DNA of 64,000 nt from Burkholderiales bacterium (lineage in GTDB: Bacteria; Pseudomonadota; Gammaproteobacteria; Burkholderiales; Burkholderiaceae_C). Positions 1 to 8,148 of the stretch are shown here, piece by piece (the first letter of the stretch is position 1; every line of letters begins with the position of its first letter). The notes beneath the pieces were generated by a model. It was not told the DNA's origin and searched no databases. It saw nothing but the letters and a program-made list of their open reading frames with translations. Where the stretch lies: contig JAFKGD010000004.1 of assembly GCA_017307855.1 (NCBI GenBank), forward strand, positions 62,001 through 126,000, read 5' to 3'. Made by a program: the position numbers and the translations under genes.

Positions 1-986
1 GCCAGGCAGACCAGCCGAAGGTCGCGTCCGCCCGAGAGGAACCCCGACTGGCCACCGATGTTGATGGCCACCATCTTGTAGAGCGAGAACACCTCGTAGT
101 ACGCCAGCGCGCGGCGGTCCACGGCCGGTCCGCCAGCCGCCTCGTAGCGCTCGATGAAAGCCTCGTGGTCAAGCAGCCCGCGCAGCCGCATGTCCGGCAG
201 CATCACCCAGGCCAGGTCTTCGTGCGGATCGCCCAGATGGGTCATCTCCCAGTCGAGCATGGCGGTGATGCGGCCGCCCACGGCCAGGAAGTTGCCCACG
301 CGGTAGTCGCCGTGCACGATGACGGGGCGCGGCAGCACGGGGGTGCGCTCGCGCAGCCAGTGGGCGGCATAGTCCATCAGCGGCTGCGGACGGCGGCTCC
401 AGCCGCGCACACGCTCCTGCCAGAAGCCGACCTGCTCCTGGCTCGCGCTGCGCGCCGGGTCTTCGCCCTGCAGCGTGGCGATGCCGTGTGCGCGCCAGTC
501 GATGCGATGCAGGTCGGCCAGCACCTGCGCGAGATGCTCGCCCACGGGGCGCAGCACGCCGGCATCGGCAATGCCGTAGTCGCGGGTGAACGGATTGAGC
601 TCCACGCCCTCGATGCGGTCCGTGACGAGGAAAGGCGCGCCCAGGATCGCCGCATCGTCGCTGTACCAGCGCAGCGATGGCACGGGCACGGCCGAGCCGG
701 CCAGGGCCTGCAGCACGCGCGACTGCGGCAGCGCCGAGTACGGCGCCATCAGCCCGGCGGGCGAGCCCACCTTGACGATGAACTGCCGCCCGTCCAGCGC
801 ATGGCCCGGCGCGCGCAGCACGAAGGCCGCCGTGATCCACGAGAGGCCGCCGGTGAAACGGCGGAACGCCTCGACGCGGGCCGGCAGGCCGAGTTCGCCC
901 GACAGATGCCGCTGCAGGCCGGCGGCGATCGATGCGTCGCTCAGGTCGGGCGCAGCCTGCGCCGGTGGTTCGAGGATGTCGGCCAT
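1..986 (-). CDS. Phosphotransferase-family (APH-like) protein, 3' end beyond the window
   Basis: An aminoglycoside-phosphotransferase/choline-kinase fold protein of the type encoded beside acyl-CoA ligases and dehydrogenases (ACAD10/11-like). About 328 residues are visible. The catalytic-loop motif HGDYRVGNF is at residues 225-233 and the metal-binding LDWE at 244-247. An N-terminal lobe with a nucleotide-binding Lys (QFIVKV, about 69-73) is present. The ATG at 986 follows the acyl-CoA ligase stop (992-994) by 5 nt, so it is the last visible gene of the downstream liv cassette and probably translationally coupled. In known relatives the domain phosphorylates hydroxyacyl compounds (4-hydroxyacyl-CoA); an antibiotic-resistance role is unlikely in this setting. 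Its exact substrate is unknown. Confidence 0.85.
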   Translation of the reverse strand, partial: MADILEPPAQAAPDLSDASIAAGLQRHLSGELGLPARVEAFRRFTGGLSWITAAFVLRAPGHALDGRQFIVKVGSPAGLMAPYSALPQSRVLQALAGSAVPVPSLRWYSDDAAILGAPFLVTDRIEGVELNPFTRDYGIADAGVLRPVGEHLAQVLADLHRIDWRAHGIATLQGEDPARSASQEQVGFWQERVRGWSRRPQPLMDYAAHWLRERTPVLPRPVIVHGDYRVGNFLAVGGRITAMLDWEMTHLGDPHEDLAWVMLPDMRLRGLLDHEAFIERYEAAGGPAVDRRALAYYEVFSLYKMVAINIGGQSGFLSGGRDLRLVCL

Positions 987-991
987 GGCGC

Positions 992-2845
992 TCACCGGTA
1001 CATCGCCTCGATCTGCTCGGCGTACTTCTTCTGCACGAAGCTGCGCTTGAGCTTCATGGTCGGCGTCAGCTCCTCGTCCTCGGCCGACAGCTGGGTTTCG
1101 AGCAGGAAGAACTTCTTGATCTGCTCCACGCGCGCGAACTTGCGGTTGACCTTGTCGATCTCTTCCTGGATGAGGGCCTGGATCTCGGGTGCGCGCGTGA
1201 GGCTGGCGTAGTTGGAGAACGGGATGTCGTTGTCCTGCGCGAACTTCTCCACGTTCTCCTGCTCGATCATCACGATGGCCGTGAGGTAGGAGCGCCGGTC
1301 GCCGATCACCACGGCGTCCGTCACGTAGGGGCTGAACTTGAGCTCGTTCTCCCATTCGCTGGGCGTGATGTTCTTGCCGCCGGCCGTGATGATGATGTCC
1401 TTCATGCGGTCGGTGATGCGGAAGTAGCCCTCGCCGTCCACCGTGCCCACGTCGCCGGTGTGCAGCCAGCCTTCGGCGTCGATGGTCTCGGCCGTTTTCT
1501 CCGGCTGGTTGAGGTAGCCCATGAACACGTTGGGGCCGCGCACCAGCAGCTCGCCGGTCGTGGCGTCCACCCGCACCTCGTTGTAGGGGCTGGTTGTGCC
1601 GATCGTGCCCAGGCGGATGCGTCCGGCGGGCATCGAGGTCGAAATGCCGCACGATTCGGTCTGGCCCCAGGCTTCGAGCATGGGGATGCCCAGCGCCAGG
1701 TACCAGCGGATCAGGTCGGGCGCGATCGGCGCGGCGCCCGTGGCCATGAAGCGGCAGCGGTGGATGCCGATGAAGCGGCGCACGTTGTTGAGCGAGGCCA
1801 GCCCCGCCAGCCAGTAGCGCAGCTTCAGGCCCGGTCCCACGGGCTGCCCGGCCAGCACCTTGTCGACCACCGCCATGCCCTGGGCGATCGACCAGCGGTA
1901 GAGCGCCTGCTGCACGGCACCCGCCTCCTTCACCGAGATGGTGACGGCGGAGTAGAACTTCTCCCACATGCGCGGCACGCCCGCGAACACGGTGGGCGCG
2001 ATCTCGCGCACGTTCTCCGGCACGGTGTCGGGGTTCTCCACGAAGTTCATGCGCGTGCCGGTGTAGATGGAGGCATACAGCCCCACCACGCGTTCGGCCA
2101 CGTGGCACAGCGGCAGGAAGCACATGCGCTCGTCGCGCTCGTCCTGCGGCAGCGTGCGGTTCTGCCCGTGCACCACGGTCACCAGGCCACGGTTGCAGTG
2201 CATGGCGCCCTTGGGCTTGCCGGTGGTGCCCGAGGTGTAGATGAGGATGGCCAGGTCTTCGGGGCCGCGCAGCTCGCGCAGGCGTTCGAATTCGCCGGGG
2301 TGGGCCGCATCGTGCGCACGGCCGCTGGCGCGCAGGTCATCCAGCGTGACCACCATCGGATCGCGGAACTCGGCCAGGCCCTTGGGATCGATCAGCACGA
2401 TGGTGTGCAGGAGCGGCAGGCGCTCGCGCACTTCGAGCGCCTTGTCCAGCTGCTCTTCGTCTTCCACCACCAGCACGGTGGTCCGCGAGTCTTCGCACAG
2501 GTAGTGCACCTGCGGCGCGGCATCGGTGGGATAGATGCCGTTGGAGACGCCCGCCGCGCCCAGCACCGCCAGGTCGAGCCAGACCCATTCGACGCGCGTG
2601 TTCGAGAGGATCGACACGCAGTCGCCCGGCTGCAGGCCGCGCGCGGCCAGGCCCATGGCCAGCTCGCGCACGATGGTTGCGACGTCGTTCCAGCTCCAGC
2701 CGCGCCACAGGCCGAAATCCTTCTGCCGCATCATCACCCGGTCGCCGCGCGCCGCGACGCCCGACCAGAAGATGCGCGAGATGGTGTCGCCCGGCACGAC
2801 GATGTCGTCGGTGGGCTTGAGGTGATCGAGGTTCCAGAGTGCCAT
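992..2845 (-). CDS. AMP-forming acyl-CoA ligase (long-chain/FadD15-like), cassette 2
   Basis: A 617-residue ANL-superfamily adenylating enzyme that would activate a carboxylic acid to its CoA thioester with ATP. The AMP-binding loop YTSGTTGKPKGAM is at residues 203-215; later come the GWLHTGD hinge motif and the C-terminal GGKNITPSEWENELK segment typical of the FadD15/long-chain group. Length is normal for the group. It lies 6 nt after livF inside the downstream liv cassette and just before the phosphotransferase, so it probably activates the acid that the transporter brings in. Chain length or ring preference cannot be read from the sequence. A second, divergent ligase is at 10066-11937. Confidence 0.92.
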   Translation of the reverse strand: MALWNLDHLKPTDDIVVPGDTISRIFWSGVAARGDRVMMRQKDFGLWRGWSWNDVATIVRELAMGLAARGLQPGDCVSILSNTRVEWVWLDLAVLGAAGVSNGIYPTDAAPQVHYLCEDSRTTVLVVEDEEQLDKALEVRERLPLLHTIVLIDPKGLAEFRDPMVVTLDDLRASGRAHDAAHPGEFERLRELRGPEDLAILIYTSGTTGKPKGAMHCNRGLVTVVHGQNRTLPQDERDERMCFLPLCHVAERVVGLYASIYTGTRMNFVENPDTVPENVREIAPTVFAGVPRMWEKFYSAVTISVKEAGAVQQALYRWSIAQGMAVVDKVLAGQPVGPGLKLRYWLAGLASLNNVRRFIGIHRCRFMATGAAPIAPDLIRWYLALGIPMLEAWGQTESCGISTSMPAGRIRLGTIGTTSPYNEVRVDATTGELLVRGPNVFMGYLNQPEKTAETIDAEGWLHTGDVGTVDGEGYFRITDRMKDIIITAGGKNITPSEWENELKFSPYVTDAVVIGDRRSYLTAIVMIEQENVEKFAQDNDIPFSNYASLTRAPEIQALIQEEIDKVNRKFARVEQIKKFFLLETQLSAEDEELTPTMKLKRSFVQKKYAEQIEAMYR

Positions 2846-2851
2846 GCTGTC

Positions 2852-3646
2852 TCACCGCCAGGTTTTCTTCTTCTTCCAGCGCCGGTCGCCCCGCGCACCG
2901 GCTTCCTTCATGCCGAGGTAGAACTCCTTGATGTCGTCCTTCTCGCGCAGGCGGTCGCAGCTGTCGTCCATGACGATGCGGCCGTTCTCCAGCACGTAGC
3001 CGTGGTCGGCCACGTTGAGCGCCATGTTGGCGTTCTGCTCCACCAGCAGGATCGTGGTGCCGCGTTCGCGGTTGATGCGCACGACGATCTCGAAGATCTC
3101 CTTGGTCAGCCGGGGCGACAGGCCCAGGCTGGGCTCGTCGAGCAGGATCATCGAGGGCCCTGCCAGGATGGCGCGCGAGATCGCCAGCATCTGCTGCTGT
3201 CCGCCCGAGAGCAGGCCGGCGTCCTGCCGCGCCCGCTCGCGCAGGATCGGGAAATAGCCGTAGACGGTCTCGATGTCGCGGGCAACGGCGTCGCGGTCAC
3301 GGCGGGTGTAGGCGCCCATCATGAGGTTGTCGTGCACCGACAGCAGCGGGAACACCTCGCGCCCCTCGGGCACGTGCACCAGCCCGCGCCGCACGATGAG
3401 GGCCGGGTCGCGCGCCGTGATGTCCTCGCCCTGGAAGGCGATGCTGCCGCGCGACGGATCGATGATTCCCGAGATGGTTTTCAGGATGGTGGACTTGCCC
3501 GCGCCGTTGGAGCCCAGCACGGTGGCGATCTGCCCCGGCAGCACCTGCAGGCTGACGCCGCGGATCGCCTTGATCGGCCCGTAGGCGCTCTCGACGTTGT
3601 TCAGTTGCAGGCTGGGCTGCGCGGCGGTCTGCATGACGGCGCTCAT
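2852..3646 (-). CDS. livF: Liv-type ABC transporter ATPase LivF, cassette 2
   Basis: A 264-residue ATP-binding subunit of a branched-chain amino acid (HAAT) type importer. Walker A GSNGAGKST is at 45-53, the signature LSGGQQQ at 146-152 and Walker B ILLDEP at 167-172. The ATG start overlaps the livG stop by 4 nt (ATGA), indicating translational coupling. It would pair with the LivG encoded immediately upstream at the inner face of the LivH/LivM permease. Liv-type transporters next to acyl-CoA ligases often carry aromatic or alicyclic acids rather than leucine, so the family name should not be taken as the substrate. The C-terminus is Lys/Trp/Arg-rich. Confidence 0.94.
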   Translation of the reverse strand: MSAVMQTAAQPSLQLNNVESAYGPIKAIRGVSLQVLPGQIATVLGSNGAGKSTILKTISGIIDPSRGSIAFQGEDITARDPALIVRRGLVHVPEGREVFPLLSVHDNLMMGAYTRRDRDAVARDIETVYGYFPILRERARQDAGLLSGGQQQMLAISRAILAGPSMILLDEPSLGLSPRLTKEIFEIVVRINRERGTTILLVEQNANMALNVADHGYVLENGRIVMDDSCDRLREKDDIKEFYLGMKEAGARGDRRWKKKKTWR

Positions 3647-4455
3647 GGCTGCACCTCCGCCGTGCGGCGCAGCGAGGCCACGTCGTCCACCGTGCCCAGA
3701 TACGCCTCGATCACGGCCGGGTCGGCCTGCACTGCGGCCGGGTCGCCCACGGCCAGCACGGCGCCCTGGTTCATGGCCAGCACGCGGTCGGACACCTTGG
3801 AGACCAGGCTAATGTCGTGCTCGACCATGAGGATGGTGATGCCCAGGTCGCGCCGGATGTCCTCGATCCAGAAGGCCATGTCGCCGGTCTCTTCCACGTT
3901 CAGGCCCGACGAAGGCTCGTCGAGCAGCAGCAGCTTGGGCTCGGTGCACAGCGCGCGGCCGAGCTCGACCACCTTGCGCACGCCATACGGCAGGCCCGCC
4001 ACCTGCGCGTCGCGGTAGTGCGCGAGTTCGAGCAGGTCGATCACCTCCTCCACCTTGCGGCGCGTCTCGCGCTCGGCCGCGCGCACCTGCGGCAGGAACA
4101 GCATCTCGCTCCAGACGCTGGTGGTGCGGCGGATGTGGCGGCCGATCAGCAGGTTCTGCAGCACGGTGGCGTGCTCGAACAGCTCGATGTTCTGGAAGGT
4201 GCGCGCGATGCCCAGCGCGGCCACGTCGTGCGGCGCCACGCGGCCCAGCGCCTGGCCGTCGAACTCGATCGAGCCGCTGGTGGGCGTGTAGATCCGGCTG
4301 ATCAGGTTGAACACCGTGGTCTTGCCGGCGCCGTTGGGGCCGATCAGCGTGAACACCTCGCCTCGCTGCACGTCGAAGCTCACGTCGTTGACGGCCAGCA
4401 CGCCGCCGAAGCGCACGCTGAGGTTGCGGGCCGAAAGAAGAGGTGAAGAACTCAT
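3643..4455 (-). CDS. livG: Liv-type ABC transporter ATPase LivG, cassette 2
   Basis: A 270-residue ATPase. Walker A GPNGAGKTT is at 39-47, the TFQNIELF segment typical of LivG near 87-94, the degenerate signature LPYGVRK at 155-161 and Walker B LLLLDEP at 175-181. It forms the second nucleotide-binding subunit with LivF (4-nt overlap downstream). It is separated from the preceding livM by 139 nt that hold a repeat element (4503-4590), unusual in an operon whose other junctions overlap or nearly touch. Confidence 0.94.
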   Translation of the reverse strand: MSSSPLLSARNLSVRFGGVLAVNDVSFDVQRGEVFTLIGPNGAGKTTVFNLISRIYTPTSGSIEFDGQALGRVAPHDVAALGIARTFQNIELFEHATVLQNLLIGRHIRRTTSVWSEMLFLPQVRAAERETRRKVEEVIDLLELAHYRDAQVAGLPYGVRKVVELGRALCTEPKLLLLDEPSSGLNVEETGDMAFWIEDIRRDLGITILMVEHDISLVSKVSDRVLAMNQGAVLAVGDPAAVQADPAVIEAYLGTVDDVASLRRTAEVQP

Positions 4456-4502
4456 GCCGGGCCTCCGCAGCTTCGTCCGCGCGGCGCGGACCTCGGCTCA
4501 GG

Positions 4503-4590
4503 ACACCCGCGGAACTGGCTTTGCCAGGCCGCAGGGTGCGCCCCCTCGAGGGGGGATTCGGCTACACGAAGTGAGCAGTAAACGGGGGTG
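4503..4590. repeat. Intergenic repeat element, copy A
   Basis: About 88 nt in the livM-livG gap that match 5710-5799 in the same orientation. Shared blocks in order: CCGCGGAAC, GGCTTTGCC, a CCCC/GGGGG hairpin (CCCCCTCGAGGGGG here), ACACGAAGTG and GGGGGTG. The spacing between blocks is conserved. It carries no plausible gene. I recall sequences of this kind recurring between genes in Comamonadaceae, but copy number cannot be checked here. Confidence 0.75.
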
Positions 4591-4594
4591 GGCT

Positions 4595-5671
4595 TCACTT
4601 CAAACGCTCCGACTTGGTATAGGACTTCTGGCGGCGGAACATGCCGCGCCGGTAGAAGGGGTAGAGCTCCAGCCAGGTGCGCAGCTTGAGCCAGCGGCCG
4701 TAGATGCCCATGGGCTCGAGCATCACGAAGGCAATCAGCACCACGCCGTACACCACGCTCTGCAGGCCGGCGGCCTGCGCCATGGCGGTGGGCAGCCAGT
4801 CCTTGCCCAGCGAGATCAGCTGCGGCATGCCGATGAGGAAGATGGCGCCGAAGAACGCACCATGGATCGAGCCGAGCCCGCCCACGACGATCATCAGCAC
4901 CAGGTCGATCGACTGCACCAGGCTGAACTGGTCGGGCGAGATGTACTGCATCTTGTGGGCGTACAGCGCGCCGCCCAGCCCCGCCAGCGCGGCCGAGATC
5001 GCGAAAGACATGAACTTGTAGCGCGCCAGCTGGATGCCCATGCTCTGCGCCGAGATCTCCGAATCGCGGATGGCGACGAAGGCCCGGCCCGTGGGCGAGC
5101 GCAGCAGGTTGAGCACCAGCAGCGTGGCCCCCACCACGCAGACCAGGCACAGGAAGTACAGGCTGCCGGTGCTGTCCAGCGGCTGGCCGAACACCGACGC
5201 GCCCACCACCGACTTGCCGGCGTTGCCGCCGGTCACGCTTTCCCAGCGCGCCAGTACTTCCTCGACGATGAAGCCGAACGACAGCGTGGCGATGGCCAGG
5301 TACATGCCCTTGACGCGCAGCGCGGGCAGACCCACCACCACGCCGACGGCGGCCGACAGCACCATCGAGCACAGCAGACTCAGCGGCAGCGGCCAGCCGC
5401 GCGCGGCCAGGTAGGCCTCGGTATAGGCGCCCACGCCCATGAAGGCCGCGTGGCCGATGGAGAACTGCCCGGTGAAGCCGGCCAGCAGCATCAGGCCGAC
5501 GGCGACGATGGCGTAGATGAAGACGAAGGTGAGCTGCGCGAGCCAGTATTCGGGCAGCGCCCACGGCGCCGCCAGCAGGCACACCATGAGCAGCGAATAC
5601 CAGAAGCGGTGGCCGCCGTGGCGGGCCAGGTCGATGTCCTGGTCGTATCGGGTCTTGAAGATGAAACGCAT
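4595..5671 (-). CDS. livM: Liv-type ABC transporter permease LivM, cassette 2
   Basis: A 358-residue inner-membrane permease with about ten hydrophobic segments and the LivM hallmarks GYTGQFSIGHAAFMGVGAY-like (here GFTGQFSIGHAAF) and FVAIRDSEISAQSMG in the cytoplasmic loop that contacts the ATPases. I chose the ATG at 5671; an in-frame TTG nine bases upstream is possible but less likely. It pairs with LivH (5810-6685). The N-terminal cytosolic tail is longer than usual, and the C-terminus is basic (WLKLRTWLELYPFYRR). It is flanked on both sides by copies of the same repeat element. Confidence 0.92.
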   Translation of the reverse strand: MRFIFKTRYDQDIDLARHGGHRFWYSLLMVCLLAAPWALPEYWLAQLTFVFIYAIVAVGLMLLAGFTGQFSIGHAAFMGVGAYTEAYLAARGWPLPLSLLCSMVLSAAVGVVVGLPALRVKGMYLAIATLSFGFIVEEVLARWESVTGGNAGKSVVGASVFGQPLDSTGSLYFLCLVCVVGATLLVLNLLRSPTGRAFVAIRDSEISAQSMGIQLARYKFMSFAISAALAGLGGALYAHKMQYISPDQFSLVQSIDLVLMIVVGGLGSIHGAFFGAIFLIGMPQLISLGKDWLPTAMAQAAGLQSVVYGVVLIAFVMLEPMGIYGRWLKLRTWLELYPFYRRGMFRRQKSYTKSERLK

Positions 5672-5709
5672 GTCAACCAACTCTGCTCATGGCGCGAATC
5701 AGGGGTGGA

Positions 5710-5799
5710 ACACCGCGGAACCGGCTTTGCCGGGCCGCTGGTGTTGTCCCCTGCAAGGGGGTTGGCGAAGCGACACGAAGTGCGCGAAGACTGGGGGTG
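5710..5799. repeat. Intergenic repeat element, copy B
   Basis: About 90 nt in the livH-livM gap, homologous to 4503-4590 and in the same orientation. It contains CACCGCGGAACCGGCTTTGC, a CCCCTGCAAGGGG hairpin and CGACACGAAGTG. The hairpin arms differ from copy A but the pairing is kept (a compensated change), which suggests that the structure matters or that these are members of a structured repeat family. Confidence 0.75.
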
Positions 5800-5809
5800 T
5801 GCGTCATGT

Positions 5810-6685
5810 CTAAACCTTCTTGCGGGCGCGTTCGCCGAACAGGCCGGTGGGCTTGACGGCCAGCATCAGCAGCACCACCGCATAGGGCATGACGTCCTTG
5901 AAACCTTCGGGCAGGTAGAAGCCCGAGAGCGACTCGACGACGCCGATGATCAGGCCGCCCACGATGGCACCCGGCAGGCTGCCGAAGCCGCCCACGATGG
6001 CGGCCGGAAAGGCCTTCAGCCCGATGAAGCCCATGTTGGCGTGCACGAAGGTGACGGGGGCCAGCAGCAGGCCCGCCACGGTGGCGACGGCGGCCGCCAG
6101 CGCCCACACCAGCCCGTTGAGCCGCTGCACCGGAATGCCCATGTAGTAGGCGGCCAGCTGGTTCTGCGACGAGGCCTGCATGGCCACGCCTACGCGGGTG
6201 AAGCGGAACAGCAGCCACAGCGCACCGCACAGCAGCGCGGTGGCGCCGATCACCACCAGCTGCTCGGCGCCCATGGTCACCGGGCCCAGCTGCACCATCA
6301 CGCCGCGGTACGGCACGCCCAGCGTGTGCGTGTCGGTGCCGATGCCCGGCACCATGGTGATGCCGCCGCGCAGCACGTAGCCCACGCCGAACGTGAGCAT
6401 CACGATGGAGAACTGCGGCTGGCCCAGCACCGGGCGGATGATGGCGCGCTCCAGCAGCAGGCCCAGCAAGGCCATCGCGACCACCGAGGCCAGCGCGGCC
6501 AGCCAGAACGGCCAGCCGAACAGGCCCATGCCGGCCAGCCCCGCGAACGCGCCGAGCATCATCAGGTCGCCCTGGGCGAAATTGACGGTCTCGGTCGCCT
6601 TGTAGATGAGGACGAAGCCCAGCGCGATCAGGCCGTACACGCAGCCCTGCGCTATCCCCGCCACGATGATCTGCAATACCAGCAA
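5810..6685 (-). CDS. livH: Liv-type ABC transporter permease LivH, cassette 2
   Basis: A 291-residue polytopic permease with the LivH signature ALGFVLIYKATETVNFAQGD near residues 21-40 and the EAA-like loop MGIPVQRLNGLVWALA. The start is a TTG at 6685, preceded by AGGAG about 9 nt upstream; no ATG lies close to the N-terminus. It is the first gene of the downstream cassette, whose own receptor gene is missing; the nearest receptor (6931-8091) ends the neighbouring cassette. A terminator at 6878-6903 separates the two, so this gene needs its own promoter in 6686-6877. Confidence 0.92.
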   Translation of the reverse strand: MLVLQIIVAGIAQGCVYGLIALGFVLIYKATETVNFAQGDLMMLGAFAGLAGMGLFGWPFWLAALASVVAMALLGLLLERAIIRPVLGQPQFSIVMLTFGVGYVLRGGITMVPGIGTDTHTLGVPYRGVMVQLGPVTMGAEQLVVIGATALLCGALWLLFRFTRVGVAMQASSQNQLAAYYMGIPVQRLNGLVWALAAAVATVAGLLLAPVTFVHANMGFIGLKAFPAAIVGGFGSLPGAIVGGLIIGVVESLSGFYLPEGFKDVMPYAVVLLMLAVKPTGLFGERARKKV

Positions 6686-6784
6686 AGCTTGTGTCTCCTG
6701 CGCTGCCCGCGTCGGCCCTGCGGTGTCGCCGGGCGCACGATGTCTGTGATGGGTGCAACCTTAAGAACCGCCCTCCCCCTCGGT

Positions 6785-6802
6785 ATCGTCGTATCCGACG
6801 AT
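6785..6802. promoter_or_regulatory. Inverted repeat upstream of liv cassette 2 (candidate operator)
   Basis: ATCGTCG-TATC-CGACGAT, perfect 7-bp arms with a 4-nt centre, lies about 100 nt upstream of the livH start at 6685 in the only non-coding gap that can hold the cassette promoter. It differs from the AGTCCGAC operators elsewhere in the window. Function is inferred from position only; no convincing -35/-10 pair was recognised. Confidence 0.35.
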
Positions 6803-6877
6803 CCATGCCGCTGGGGGGTGCAGCGGGCCTAGGGCTTTCCCTCGGCCGCGCCTGGCACCAGGGGCGAGCCAGAAGCG

Positions 6878-6903
6878 AAAAAGCCCGGCGCGCGGGCCGG
6901 GCT
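6878..6903 (-). terminator. Rho-independent terminator after livK
   Basis: Reading the minus strand, AGCCCGGC and GCCGGGCT form an 8-bp GC stem around a 6-nt loop, followed at once by TTTTT (plus-strand AAAAA at 6878-6882). It lies 28 nt beyond the livK stop and separates the two liv cassettes. Confidence 0.8.
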
Positions 6904-6930
6904 CGGGGGCGCAGCGGCGTGCCGCGCGGC

Positions 6931-8091
6931 TTACTCGACCGCCTTGTAGGTGGCGCTGGCCGGGTCGGCCTTGAAGAGCGAGAGCTTGGGCGCGGCCAGG
7001 TGGTTGGTGGCGCTGAAGCTGATGGGCGTCATCACGCCGGTGTCCAGGTTGCTCACCTTGGCCAGCTCGGCGTTGGTGCAGTCCCACGTGAGCGCCTTGC
7101 CGCAACGGCTCATGGCGTCGATCAGCGCGCGCGTCGAGGCATAGCCCGTGAAGGTGTAGCGGTTCACGCGGCCCAGCTCGTCGGCCGAGAGGTGCCTGGC
7201 CAGCTTGTCCATGAAGGGCTTGGACTGCGCCGCGTTCTCCAGGTACACGTAGTCGACCGTGTACACGGTCTCACCGGCCGAGCCCATCATCTTGGCGCTG
7301 GCGGGCACGCGCGACACGTAGGTCACGCCCACCGGGATCTTGTGGCCGATGCGCTCGAGCTCCTTGGTCATGGTGATGTTCTCGCCCAGCACGCCGCCGG
7401 CCATCAGCGCTTCGGCGCCGGCCTGCTTGACCTTGAGGATTTCGGACGAGAAGTCGGACTGGCCCTTCTTGAAGACCTGCGTCGAGACGACCTGCAGCTT
7501 CTTGGCCTTGGCGGCGCGCTCGAAGCCCTGGCGCACGTTCTCGCCGTACTCGTCGTCCTGCGAGATCACGGCCCACTTCTTGCCCGGATAGCGCTCGGCC
7601 ATGCGCGAGACCAGCTCGTCCACGGCATCGGCCATGTCGTAGCCCACCGCGAACACGTTCTTGATCGTCGGCTTGTACAGGCCTTCGTACGTGGTGATGG
7701 GCGCCATCGCCGGAATGCCCGACTGCTTGAGGATGGGCATGGCGGCCTGGGCCTGCGCCGTTCCCGAGATCGAGGTGAAGGCGAAGATCTTGTCGTTGTT
7801 GATGAGCTTGCGCACGCCCTGGATGGTGCGCGAGGGCACGTAGCCGTCGTCTTCCGACACCAGGCGCAGCCGGCGGCCGTTGATTCCCCCGGCGGCGTTG
7901 ACCTCGGCCACGGCGGCCTTGACGCCCAGGTTGTGCGCCACGCCCAGCAGGGCCGGCGGGCCGGTGAGCGGCAGGATGTCGCCGATCACGATCTCGGTGT
8001 CGGTCACGCCCTGCTGCTGGGCGGCAGCGGGACCGTAGGCGCCTGCCGCCACGAGTGCGGCGGCGGCGAGGGTGGTGAGTCTCCTGGTCAT
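6931..8091 (-). CDS. livK: Liv-type ABC transporter periplasmic receptor (LivK-like)
   Basis: A 386-residue type I periplasmic binding protein of the HAAT family. An export signal (MTRRLTTLAAAALVAAG, cleavage expected near AAA-QQQ) is followed by the family opening TEIVIGDILPLTGPPALLG. The ATG at 8091 has a GGAG box 7 nt upstream; an upstream in-frame ATG at 8127 lacks one and would bury the signal peptide. It is the last gene of the livF-livG-ligase-livH-livM-livK cassette and may also serve the receptor-less cassette downstream. Related receptors often bind aromatic acids; the ligand here is unknown. Confidence 0.92.
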   Translation of the reverse strand: MTRRLTTLAAAALVAAGAYGPAAAQQQGVTDTEIVIGDILPLTGPPALLGVAHNLGVKAAVAEVNAAGGINGRRLRLVSEDDGYVPSRTIQGVRKLINNDKIFAFTSISGTAQAQAAMPILKQSGIPAMAPITTYEGLYKPTIKNVFAVGYDMADAVDELVSRMAERYPGKKWAVISQDDEYGENVRQGFERAAKAKKLQVVSTQVFKKGQSDFSSEILKVKQAGAEALMAGGVLGENITMTKELERIGHKIPVGVTYVSRVPASAKMMGSAGETVYTVDYVYLENAAQSKPFMDKLARHLSADELGRVNRYTFTGYASTRALIDAMSRCGKALTWDCTNAELAKVSNLDTGVMTPISFSATNHLAAPKLSLFKADPASATYKAVE

Positions 8092-8148
8092 GCAAGCTCC
8101 TTTTTGCGGAATGTGGCCGGTGGCCATCGTTGGATCGGGACGTCGAAA

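Noticed and set aside
1-986. Aminoglycoside resistance for the phosphotransferase-family gene
   Set aside because: It is coupled to an acyl-CoA ligase and a Liv transporter, which fits the acyl-metabolism branch of the family rather than antibiotic modification.
932-4018. Very long plus-strand open frame opposite the ligase and livF/livG genes
   Set aside because: GC-rich third positions leave the opposite strand open. The translation is His/Arg/Gln-rich low-complexity sequence with no domain, whereas the minus strand encodes clear ANL and ABC families.
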